From: Serripes groenlandicus | Lineage: Eukaryota > Mollusca > Bivalvia > Cardiida > Cardiidae | Assembly: GCA_031761405.1 (NCBI GenBank) | Contig: JASEVX010000011.1 | Span: 37,077,048-37,141,047 of the forward strand | DNA length: 64,000 nt | Reading direction: 5' to 3' | Position numbers and translations under genes: made by a program | Notes under the pieces: generated by a model | Told to the model about the DNA's origin: nothing | Databases searched by the model: none | Seen by the model: the letters and a program-made list of their open reading frames with translations, nothing else | Shown here: in pieces, positions 55,101-63,933 of the stretch | Numbering within the stretch: the stretch's first letter is position 1 | Layout: the number at the start of each line of letters is the position of its first letter

Positions 55101-57468
55101 CGGAACGCACCTCGGAAAATTCCGTAGCGTACGGATAAAGGCGAAGGATATTAATAAGCGGCTCATGGAATTTCCCGGTCTTCCCCTGTTACTATTTATA
55201 AAACTGGTGCATATCAGAAGTAAACGGTGCATATCGCAAGATATTTTTTCTAAAAAGTTACTTTTTAGCCAATGAAAAAGCTTCTATTTATAGGTTATCT
55301 AATAATATTGAGTACTACCGATAATGATACATAATAAGAAAAGTCGCAAAAACTAGATAAAGAACAGGTCAATATTTTTAAGTTATACCGTTACTGTGTT
55401 ATAGCGGTATTGATGCATAACAAGAGAAGTCACAAAAACCAGATAAAGAACAGGTCAACATTGTTAAGTTATACCGTTACTGATACTTAAAAAGAGGAGT
55501 CACAATAACTAAATAAAAAAACAGGTCAATATTATTGACAAATACCGATAATGATACTTAAAAAGAGGAGTCACAACTAGATCAAGATGAATATTATTGA
55601 GTTATACTTACAAAGAGTCGTCACTACAACAGGTGCCTTCACAACATCCATAGTTACAGTCATCCTCGTATTCGCCACAGAAACTTCTGTAAAAACAATG
55701 TACGAATGATATCACAGGTAAAAAGACACTCAGTGGACAATAATGACCAGGTTAAATCCAGATCAGCCTATAACATAAACTGATCTGGATCGATACTGGG
55801 CGTAATCAAGTAAATGCTATAAAAACAGATATTTTTCTAGAGATTGTAGTCATAGGACAATTTGCCCTAAGACCTTTGAGATCAGCCTATGTATCACACA
55901 GACTGAGCTGGTGCTACGCTGATCGTCATCAAGTAAATGCTCACCCTCATACGTGTGCAACCAATTTGACTCCAGATCAGCGTATGTATAACACAGACTG
56001 ATTTGGATCTTTACTGATAGTCACATTACGTTTTGTATAGAATTTAGTAACAGTAAAAAAGACATTCAGTCGTAAGTGATCAGCGTATATTTAGTTTTGA
56101 TTCATTGTTTTGTGTTTTACGCCGCTTTCAACACTTTTTCAGTTATATCACGGCGTTTCCTGGGTGAATTACCAGTACTACTGGTCCATTTATACTGACA
56201 CCAGCCAGTCAATCCGGATGCTAGCCCTGCAACCCTGAACGCCAAGGAGGGCAGCCATTACTACCATTTTTAAAGTCTTTGCTATGACCCGACCGGGGAC
56301 TGAACCAACGACCTCCCGCTCCCGAGGCGGAAGCTGTACCACTACACCACCAAGGCTTAGCTTCAGATTTTGAAACGTATGAGTCTATCCATTGGAGAGG
56401 GTGCACATTGGGATTCTGATCGGTTTATGTTCAGATCAGTCGGTACATTCGATCCGTCTTATCAGAATGAATGAATGAATGAATGTATATTGTTTTATGG
56501 CGCATCGACAGCTAAGGTAATTTAGCGCGCAATTAAATTTTAATTATTCATGATCCCTGGGTAAACAAACCAGTACAAGGCTAGAAAATGTGCCTTTCCC
56601 AAGGGCACTCCACCATGACCGTAGTGCCGCGACTGGGGATCGAACCCGGGACACCCGGTTTCGAAATCCCCGACGCTAACCACTCGACCACAGCGGATTC
56701 CCGTCTTGTCAGAAGATACACAAGTTTTATTAAATGAACAAGCTTGCTTTAGTAATGTTTAAACAGCGTTATTTCGTAATTTCATGGGAGATCCGAAATT
56801 GTTTTCTTCATAATCAATATTTCAATATTTTAAGTAAGCTACCCCCTAACAAATAATGGCAGGTTGTATTAATGTCCTTTTCTTTAAAGATTCAAAGTAG
56901 CTACGGTATTGTAATTTATAAAGAACAGAACAGAAGAACAGAACAGCAGTTTATTAATATGACTTGAACACATATTGTTCATCGTCAAAATATTTACAAT
57001 ATACATGTGCATACGAAATAAAATAGACATACAGATTAACAAAATACTATTGTGAATGAAAAATGCACTTCCCAAGAAGGCGGAAATAATGTTTGAAATG
57101 ATAGGAAAATATATAGGTATGCATATTCGGATAGGCTCTTCGTGCTATGTTTTCATGACATGTTAAGCAATAAGCTCAACATGAAAAAGAAGCCATATCA
57201 CTAAACGTCTAATCATTTACTACATCGAGTATACTTTCTTGAGTGGTTAGCTTTGGTATAGTATATTCCAATGGCATTTAACACTTTTAGATTTGATTTT
57301 ACTATGTTATTATTGGTTTAAGCAAGACGAACTAATTTACTATAGTTCGCCGGGCACCAGACTTGTCGCCATTATTGGTTAATGCCAGACATGCTAATTT
57401 ACTATATTACGCCGGGCACCAGGCTAATAAAGGGTCTAGCTATCGATTGTGGATAATTAACAGACAGC

Positions 57469-57502
<34 letters not shown>

Positions 57503-57509
57503 TACAGAG

Positions 57510-57560
<51 letters not shown>

Positions 57561-58512
57561 TTTGAACAAATGTACTCACGAGGCACCTGAAAAAATAAAA
57601 TAAAATAAAATAAATGACTTTTTTAAATTATAAAAGACGTGTCTTCTTGCAAAATAGGGGCATATGATTGCAATAACTTTGAATTGTAACGCTTTAAAAA
57701 TAAGTCAACGTAAAGAAGGTATGGAAGAATCCGCCATGGTTAAATGTATAATGTTTAGCATGGTGTACTTAAAAACGGGCGCTTCGGCTACTATTCCTTC
57801 TCCCGGCGTTCAGTTTGACATTGGCCAAAGCATTCTTCCAAGCTGATAATAATGGGTTTACTCAGAGATCACTAACTAGTGTTCTGTCGACGTGATATAA
57901 CTGAATTAATGTTGAAAATTGCGTAAAATACCAACACAAATAAATGCAAACGTAAAGGTCTATATCCTGTATATATCCCAGTCATGACGTTTAACGTTTG
58001 TTTTATGGCGCGACACATTCTTAAAATATTTTAAAACACGTTTTAAGAGTCACGCTAACCATTTTCTTTCCACATAATACCTTATAGCCAATTAACATAT
58101 GAACCGTTCCACGAGAAAATCAATATTATGGTCTGTGCGTAATGTATCGACCTAGATAAGCCTTCGCAGTCCGCGCAATCTGACCACCGGCCGGGTCAGA
58201 TCAAATACGGCAACTCTTTCAGTGCGTAATTTTACAAAGTCGACTCTTCTATTTCAAATTTCTACCGCTCCATTGATTACCAACAGGAAATTTAGTTAAA
58301 TATAATGTCTAAATGGCAGACAAGGCAGATTTCAGAAGCGACAGCTCGTTCACCTGAATCTGTATTGTCTGCACAAATCATTCAATTGCCTTTATACAGA
58401 TATTAAACAACCATACTTTAAAACAATGCATAATGGTATAAGATAATTATATCTACTTACATATTCCCACTGTCAACGAGAGTAAAACAACGATATTTAG
58501 AAGAGTCGCCAT
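51955..58512 (-). CDS. STMC6 (Shisa/CYYR1-like) membrane protein, copy 2
   Basis: Exons 58461-58512, 57580-57586, 55612-55686, 52930-53066 and 51955-52154, summing to 471 bp = 156 aa, all GT-AG and in frame. Differences from copy 1: I8V in the signal peptide; Gly to Ser at the microexon junction; CGEYEDDCNYGCCEGTCCS in place of CDEYGNDCNYGCCTGTCCN; a 13-residue shorter stalk; three replacements in the TM exon (N to T, V to I, S to T); none in the tail. All six Cys, RRRR and PPPY (143-146) are kept. About a dozen replacement base changes against two silent ones, by my reading. Likely a functional paralogue with altered ligand surface, but expression is unproven. Confidence 0.85.
52155..52929 (-). 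other. intron 4 of copy 2
   Basis: 775 bp, same length as in copy 1. Confidence 0.8.
52930..53066 (-). CDS. exon 4 of copy 2
   Basis: Encodes TSGAWIGIVLAAVIFKVCFW through RRRRQTVLIQHVMSPQTT. Three base changes from copy 1, all replacements. Confidence 0.9.
53093..53305 (+). mobile_element. palindromic MITE 26 bp from exon 4 (unit 2)
   Basis: Copy of 29003-29216 at the same distance from the acceptor. Confidence 0.8.
53378..53577. mobile_element. pogo/Tigger-like MITE, eight 17-bp repeats
   Basis: Copy of 29285-29436 with three extra 17-bp CGAACACGTCGATAACT units (eight rather than five). Confidence 0.55.
54170..54620 (+). repeat. minisatellite, first part (unit 2)
   Basis: About seven ~62-bp units as in 30030-30725, interrupted by the block at 54620-55308. 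It resumes at 55310-55605. Confidence 0.75.
54620..55308 (-). mobile_element. Crypton/KIAA1958-like fragment inserted in the minisatellite
   Basis: ~690 bp absent from unit 1. The left part has an inverted repeat: GACTTTTCAGCTGTTATACA against TGTATAACAGCTGAAAAG. On the minus strand a frame opening at ~55015 encodes MENEPPPTRFANLSEQEMQR, then shifts frame near 54935, after which another frame contains NTKKATKQAVNVFR. The L-S-E-x-E...N-T-K-K-A-T-K-x-A-V-x-V-F-R pattern is that of the N-terminus of KIAA1958/ZMYM-type proteins derived from Crypton tyrosine recombinases. The frameshift makes it a pseudogene fragment. Confidence 0.5.
55310..55605 (+). repeat. minisatellite, second part (unit 2)
   Basis: About five units ending at the exon 3 donor of gene copy 2. 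Confidence 0.75.
55612..55686 (-). CDS. exon 3 of copy 2: shortened ectodomain
   Basis: 75 bp against 114 in copy 1; the 39-bp difference keeps frame. It encodes SFCGEYEDDCNYGCCEGTCC and then only SDDS before the TM exon. Same acceptor and donor. Confidence 0.85.
56110..56358 (-). mobile_element. full tRNA-derived SINE (unit 2)
   Basis: Inverted: tail ACGCCGCTTTCAACACTTTT, then CAGTTATATCACGGCGTTTC, body CCAGTACTACTGGTCCATTT, B box GACTGAACCAACGACC and head CTGTACCACTACACCACC. The unit 1 copy is internally deleted. Confidence 0.75.
56468..56700 (-). mobile_element. tRNA-derived SINE, recent insertion with 14-bp TSD
   Basis: Flanked by CCGTCTTATCAGAA (56454-56467) and CCGTCTTGTCAGAA (56701-56714). 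Unit 1 has a single related word (CAGACTTATCAAAAG) with no insertion. The element starts with (TGAA)n and ends with the inverted head CGACCACAGCGGATTC. Body words GGGCACTCCACCATGACC match the SINEs at 22213 and 34104. Confidence 0.9.
56930..57300 (-). mobile_element. non-LTR retrotransposon 3' end (unit 2, truncated)
   Basis: Copy of the first ~400 bp of the 31672 remnant, ending at GATTTGATTTTACTATG where unit 1 continues into the RT. Confidence 0.6.
57325..57430 (+). repeat. two copies of an ACTAATTTACTATAGT-CGCCGGG repeat
   Basis: CTAATTTACTATAGTTCGCC and CTAATTTACTATATTACGCC, each followed by GGGCACCAG. The same words occur at ~13907, ~37826 and ~62046, i.e. at the foldback target region. 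Confidence 0.5.
57461..57560. repeat. (GACA)n microsatellite, expanded
   Basis: About 25 interrupted GACA units, 20 bp from the donor of the microexon of copy 2. Frames of repeating RQTD across it are not genes. Confidence 0.85.
57580..57586 (-). CDS. 7-nt microexon (exon 2) of copy 2
   Basis: TTTTTTCAG|GTGCCTC|GTGAGTAC on the minus strand. Three of seven bases differ from copy 1, yet length and splice sites are kept. It encodes Cys-Ala-Ser with its neighbours. Confidence 0.8.
58205..58395. mobile_element. TTAA-type CTCTTTCACTGCC MITE, half copy (unit 2)
   Basis: AACTCTTTCAGTGCGTAATT, ATGTCTAAATGGCAGACAAG and AGCGACAGCTCGTTCACCTG match 33915-34103. The TTAA end is lost in a deletion that also removed the SINE present in unit 1. 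A CCGTTCCAC MITE left half precedes it (58104-58190). Confidence 0.6.
58461..58512 (-). CDS. exon 1 of copy 2
   Basis: ATG at 58512-58510. It encodes MATLLNIVVLLSLTVGI plus one base; donor T|GTAAGTAG. Confidence 0.85.
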
Positions 58513-58970
58513 TTTACCAAATATTGCGTAGTTATTTGCCCGTCGATATATACGGTCTGTCAGGCTATAATTTATAATATTCTATATGTAATAATAAACC
58601 GTACACCCCAAATATATTCTCCAGTCAAAACAGGTAAAACTATTGACATACATGGTTTAACTGGCAATTTATCAGAGGTGTGTATACTGTTAGCCCTTTC
58701 AACCGTCAGATTTTTCAAATTAATATATAAAAAAAACAAATAGCCAGAGGTGATCGTCTGGCCAGGCTCTATTCCACTGACTGCTTCTATCAACTTGTTT
58801 CTTTTAATATCCAAATATAACGATGGACACGTCCATATTAAAAAAAAGTGTTAAACAGAAACGGTCTGGGTTAGAGATACTGATAACCTTTACCCGCTTA
58901 CAGACGTATCTTCACCAGTCGATGTTTTCTTTGCATAAACTATAACAAACTTTATTAAATAATCATATAT

Positions 58971-59206
58971 GAGCCGTTCCACAAGAAAACCAACATTATG
59001 GACTCTGCGTAATGTATCGACCCAGATCAGCCTGCGCAGTCCGCGCAGGCTAATCCGGGCCGACACATTCCGTCTCAGGCGAATAGAGGTATAGAGTAAT
59101 GACTTCTGAAACAGAAAATCCACAGGTGGCGAAAAGTTGCTGACCGGGTTAGCCTGCGCGGCTAGCTTAGGCTGATCCGTCTCGATACTTTCTTGTGTGA
59201 TGGCTC
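58971..59206 (+). mobile_element. CCGTTCCAC terminal-repeat MITE (unit 3)
   Basis: GAGCCGTTCCACAAGAAAAC to GTGTGATGGCTC. The right terminal repeat is eroded; the interior GCGCAGGCTAATCC words are kept. Confidence 0.7.
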
Positions 59207-59700
59207 ATAGGTTTTGAATAGAATAGTTTTGCGTTAGTGTTGCCTTAGTTTTCTGCTTCACACATGTTTCATGTTGGACAGTTTAAAAGAGTTCGAAATC
59301 AGACCATGTTTTCATGTTTATAAATGGTAGTTTGGAGTAACTTGCCCACCGTTACAGTAACGAGGGTGAGACATACACCAATGATGTCGGCGTCCTTTGG
59401 ACAATGTGTAGCAATCAAACAAGTATAGAGCCTGAATGTTTATGGACGAACCAGTTTACCTTTCAAATTCTGAAATTGATTTACTTCATTATTAATTTAT
59501 TGATTCAAAGCATCAATGTGTAATGGTACACCGTAACGTTTACAAAGATCAGTTGTATATTTACTATGTATGTGATAGTGATAAATAAGGGGAGGTGACC
59601 AATCTATTCGCGAGTATTGGTGTATGCAAGACATAGTGATAAATAAGGGGAGGTGACCAATCTATTCGCGAGTATTGGTGTATGCAAGACATACTAATTT

Positions 59701-62043
59701 AGGTATGTGAAGTTTGCACGAAGTTCGATATTCGGTAATCGATATTCAATACCGATACGAATTTAGGTATGTGAAGTTTGCACGAAGTTCGATATTCGGT
59801 AATCGATATTCAATACCGATACGAATTTCCAGCTGAAACGAATATAAGGCAGCACAAGATTCGTGAACTCCGTTACGTATTGAAATATACGTCATCTTCA
59901 TTGTTTAGTATGACGAATATCGATATAAATATAGATCTGAATGTCGAGCCAGGTCTATATTCGAGAACATGGTTATTTTTTTTTGTCTTTCGGATCATGT
60001 AGAAGGACGAATATCGATTTGAATATCGATCTGAATATCGAGCCAGGTCGATATTCGGGAAAATGGTTATTTTTCGTCTTTCTGATTGTGTAGAAGTGCG
60101 AATATCGATTTGAATATCGAGCCAGGTCGATATTCGGTAAAATTGTGATTTCGTCTTTCTGATCATATGGAAGCACGAATACCGATTTGAATTATACTGC
60201 TGAATATCTAGCTAAGTCGATATACGGGAAAATGGGGATTTTGGCTTTCTGATCATTTAGAAGTGTTTTTAACGATTTGAATATAGATGACATGCAAATT
60301 CGATAGTCGGGAAAATGGTCCCATCGTCTTAAAGATGTATTACCGTAACCTCTAGCCCGTTAAACGGACGAAAAGTTTGAGTGGTTGTCTGCTTTTCAAA
60401 AGTTAAGTCAGAACTAGTGTGTAATTGCGTTGTATCAGTTATTGCGCGTTTATTTTCATTTTTTATTTGTAGGAAATATTACTGTTGTATGCTTTTATTC
60501 AGGATATCTTTTTAATTTGCGAGAAAGTGGTGCAGAGATAGATCGTCGGCCTATCGTTCCAAAGGTCCCGGGTTCAATCCCGTGATGAGCGGGTTATGTC
60601 TTTGGGATTTTTCCACTCGAAAGGCGCGACTTATGATTCAGCTTGGAGGAAGCGGACATCGAACGTGATAACTTAAGCTAAACGTTTATTTTACAATCGC
60701 TGTAAAATAATTAAGTTTAAACTAAAACACAACTAAACTATTGTTAGCCAATCGTAAGTCCGAAAATGAAACTCAGTGCATATGGCAGCATTTTCAAATC
60801 GGTGTTTGCGCTTCTACATGATCAGAATGACGATTGCATCATTTTCACGAATATCGACCTGGCTCGATATTCAAATCATTATTCGCCCATCTACATGATC
60901 AGAAAGACAACATCAGCATTTTCTCGAATACCGACCTGGCTCGATAGTCAGATCTATATTCAAATCGGTATTCGCACTTCTACTTGATCAGAAAGACGTG
61001 ATCAGCATTTTCCTATCTACCTTGCTCGATATTAAGATCTATATTCAAATCGGTATTCACGCTTCTACTTGATCAGAAAGATGCAATGAGCATTTTCTCG
61101 AATATCGACCTGGCTCAATATTCAGATCGATAATCAAATTATTATTTGCATTCTATATGATAAAAAAAAAATATCAACATTTTCCCGAATATCGACCTGG
61201 CTCACTATTCAGATGGGCATTCGTCCTTCAACATGATCAAAAAGGCGATGGCATCATTTCCCCTAATATCGACCTGGCTCGATATTCAGATCTATATTCA
61301 AATCGATATTCGATCTTTTACATGATCAGAAAGACTTAACAACATTTCCTCGAAAATCGACCGGGCTCCATATTCAAATCGGTATTTGTGCTTCTATTTT
61401 ATCAGAATGACAATGACGGCATTCTACAAAACATCGAACTGTCTCTTTGTTCAAATCGATGTTCAAATCGGTTCTACATGATCAGAAAGGCGATATCACC
61501 ACTTCCCCCAATTTCGACCTGGCTCATATTCAAATCAATATTCGAATCGATATTCGATCTTGTATACGATCACAATGAGGAAATAACCATTTACCCAAAT
61601 ATCGACCTGGCTCCAAATTCAAATCAATATTCAAATCGGTATTCGCGCTTCTACGGGACCAGAATGACGATGACACTTTTCCCCCCGAATATCGACCTGG
61701 CTCCATATTCAAATCGATATTCAAGTCGGTATTCGCTCTTCTACATGGTCAGAAAGACGATAGCGCCAATTTATCGATATTCAGATCTATATTCAAAACG
61801 GTATTCGCTCTTATACATTATTAGAAAGACGAAATGACCATTTTCCCGAATATCGACCTTGCACTATATTCAAATCTATATTCATATCGATATTCGTCTT
61901 AATAAACAATGCAGGTAACGTAGATTTCAATGCGTAACTGAGTTCACGAATCTAGTGTTAGTTATAGTGTTTCAGCTCGAATTTCATATCGGTATTGAAT
62001 ATCGATAACCGAATATCGAACTTCGTGCCAACTTCACATACCT
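59701..62043. mobile_element. foldback transposon, 2343 bp, 9-bp TSD
   Basis: Termini AGGTATGTGAAGTT and AACTTCACATACCT continue as ~64-bp inverted repeats (CGAAGTTCGATATTCGGT...). The direct duplication TACTAATTT is at 59692-59700 and 62044-62052; units 1 and 2 have one uninterrupted copy. The left arm contains about four and the right arm about eleven ~100-bp units built on GAATATCGACCTGGCTCGAT, in opposite orientations, around a ~440-bp middle with a SINE head. Long inverted arms made of tandem repeats and a 9-bp TSD match Drosophila FB-type foldback elements; MULEs also give 9 bp. No transposase is visible. Confidence 0.85.
60515..60650 (+). mobile_element. SINE-like tRNA head inside the foldback element
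   Basis: GTGGTGCAGAGATAGATCG (A-box region) and GGTCCCGGGTTCAATCCCG (B-box region) followed by TGATGAGCGGGTTATG. It lies in the unique middle, so it may have been captured or nested there. Confidence 0.5.
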
Positions 62044-62582
62044 TACTAATTTACTATAGTACATCGGGTACCAGTTTATATAAATGGTACCAGCGGCTTC
62101 CCCCTTACGCGCCTTTCTTAATGCGTACAGTTATACAGTTTCCGGTAATAACCTAGGTTGGATCGTTATATAACCGAGATACTGTTGGAAAATGGCGTAA
62201 ATCACCATTTAAACAAATACTATATTTAGATGCAATGGTCCACGATTATCAACACTGAATGCCAGACACCGTATGTTGAACAGTACGTTTCGCTGTTGCA
62301 CAAGTTTAAGTCACAGTAAATACATGCACAGGTGTTAGATAAAGGCGGAAGTTTATATATATTTTGTTGAAGTTACAAACATAAAGGAATGCCAATATGA
62401 TTAGTTAAATGTTACTCTTTGCGTATAGAAGAGAAATTAAAAATACTATTAGAATGGTAAATTATGCACCAAACCAAATTACAACCATGCAAACGTTTAA
62501 AGCTGAGTGAACACAATATCGGTGAAAGGTATTGTTATATATGTGGGTCTAAAGAAAGGTTTAGCTTCCATGTTTTCAAGAT

Positions 62583-62803
62583 ACAGCCTCAGTGGTGAAG
62601 TGGTAGAGCCTTCGCCTCGGTAGCAGGAGGTTTCGGGTTCGATCCCCAACCGAGTCATACCAAAGGCTTAGTAGTAAAGGCTTTCCCTCCTTGGAGCTCA
62701 GGGTAGGGGGTTTTCATTACGACTGACTCACTTGTGTCAGGTTAAATAGACCAGTAGTACTGGTAACTTACCCAGGAAACGACGTATTATAAAGGAAAAA
62801 GGG
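62583..62803 (+). mobile_element. full tRNA-derived SINE (unit 3)
   Basis: Head TCAGTGGTGAAGTGGTAGAG with B box TTTCGGGTTCGATCCCC; body GACTCACTTGTGTCAGG and AATAGACCAGTAGTACTGG; tail CCCAGGAAACGACGTATTAT. Units 1 and 2 retain only the 3' half. Confidence 0.75.
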
Positions 62804-62807
62804 TTAA

Positions 62808-62976
62808 CCCTTACCCACATATGACAACTTTTTGAAAACTTTGTGCAATTTCCCCATTTGACACATTGTTTCTAATTCTTTTCAGCAAGTCCCCTTTTAT
62901 CTTTTGAGACATTCCATACTTCTGTCTACATGTTTTCAAAGTTGTCTGCTGCAAATTTGTTGTATGTGGGAAAGGG
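62808..62976 (+). mobile_element. TTAA-flanked palindromic MITE, clean insertion
   Basis: TTAA (62804-62807) - CCCTTACCCACATATG ... TTGTATGTGGGAAAGGG - TTAA (62977-62980). In unit 1 the same SINE tail reads through (CTTGTTTAAGGCGGC) without the 169-bp element. This is the best evidence that the family duplicates TTAA and begins CCC, as piggyBac-type elements do. Confidence 0.85.
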
Positions 62977-62980
62977 TTAA

Positions 62981-63573
62981 GGCGGTGCACTATACAAACA
63001 AATAAGAACAAAATCCTGCTTTCTTCATTTCTTCAAACTCTAGGCAGCGCACAAAATAGAACATGATCGTTAGAACGATTGTGGTATACGGTAATGACAC
63101 TTCCTTATGTGGCATTTTGTAAGATTTTTTACGACGATTACTAATCGTAACAAATATAAAACAATGTGTCTTACTTTATAAACCATGCAAATCGATGATA
63201 ACACAAGAAATTGCCATTTTCAATGATACTGACGACTTTGGACGCATCGGATGCAGACATTGATAACATAAAAAGAGAGTTTGAAAAGAAGGAATTGCTA
63301 AAATCAAGCATTTTTCTCTTTTCCTACTACGTTTTTAACATTATACCTTATTTTGTTTTCAGATTTCACACTTATCCTCTAAGATATCTTCAAAATAATT
63401 AATTAAGTTTTAGTGTCATTTATTTAACCTTTTTACACTTGCAGACGCATTTTGACGAATATGAAGAAAGTGTCTACGGAACACATTTTAAGAAGTGTCA
63501 AACTAAAGGGAGTAATAATCGGTATTTAGGAGCAATTTAGTCGGTAAAGGAAGTAATTGTCGGTATGAGCAAA
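62981..63573. other. unit 3 spacer with decayed hairpin
   Basis: Decayed copy of the 14541 hairpin (63100-63160) and a diverged MITE (63225-63480). Near 63500-63573 short GTCGGTAAAG/GTCGGTATGAG words begin. Confidence 0.4.
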
Positions 63574-63933
63574 TGTAACACAATGAGGGTAGAGGTATAG
63601 AGGTATACATGTGAGATATTAGATCCATGAGGGTATAACTATATACGGGATATCACGTGTATACGGCGCCAGCCCTGTAGTATATAAATGTATGTTTTTG
63701 TGGAAGCGAGAGAGAGACATTGCATAGATAGAGAGTCATGCAGAGATAGGGAGGAGAGGCATGGCTCTGGGGAGAGTGAGGGAGGATGGACAGGCCTGAG
63801 AGAGAGAGAGAGAGAGAGAGTCGTGAAACTCTAGTTTACCTATTTAAATAAATAAATGTATCACTATACGATCTCGTTTATTTATCTGTGTTTTCCTCGT
63901 GGACAATTTGATGTAGCTGGCCACAGTGCTACA
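63574..63933 (+). mobile_element. possible solo LTR, 360 bp
   Basis: Starts TGTAACAC and ends GTGCTACA (TG...CA, near-inverse ends). CAAA flanks both sides (63570-63573, 63934-63937). It contains TAGTATATAAATG (TATA-like, ~63679), a (GA)n tract (~63797-63820) and AATAAATAAATG (polyadenylation-like, ~63848) in the order expected for an LTR. No primer-binding site follows and no pol is in the window, so a solo LTR is inferred. Confidence 0.4.

Larger units (their letters stand above)
35122..58728 (+). repeat. tandem duplication unit 2 (~23.6 kb)
   Basis: Begins at the same GTCTTGCAAGC word as unit 1. Unit-2-specific changes: a 19-bp insertion at ~35429, ~370 bp at 39341-39708, a hAT MITE at 49585, a Crypton-like block at 54620 and a SINE at 56468. 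Losses include ~370 bp near 41338, ~235 bp near 41810, ~980 bp near 48910 and ~1.4 kb of the non-LTR remnant near 57300. Confidence 0.9.
58729..63495 (+). repeat. start of a third, more diverged duplication unit
   Basis: 58740-59510 aligns to 11815-12590, 59510-59700 to ~13765-13915, and 62044-63495 to 13915-14830. About 1.17 kb of unit 1 is missing at 59510, and the foldback element interrupts it at 59701-62043. Identity is clearly lower than between units 1 and 2, so this copy separated earlier. Confidence 0.8.

Noticed and set aside
57363..57590. ORF with repeating RQTD
   Set aside because: A (GACA)n microsatellite read in frame.
59873..61837. ORFs across the foldback arms (up to 149 codons, both strands)
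   Set aside because: They arise from ~100-bp repeats of low-stop sequence, appear on both strands and lack any domain.
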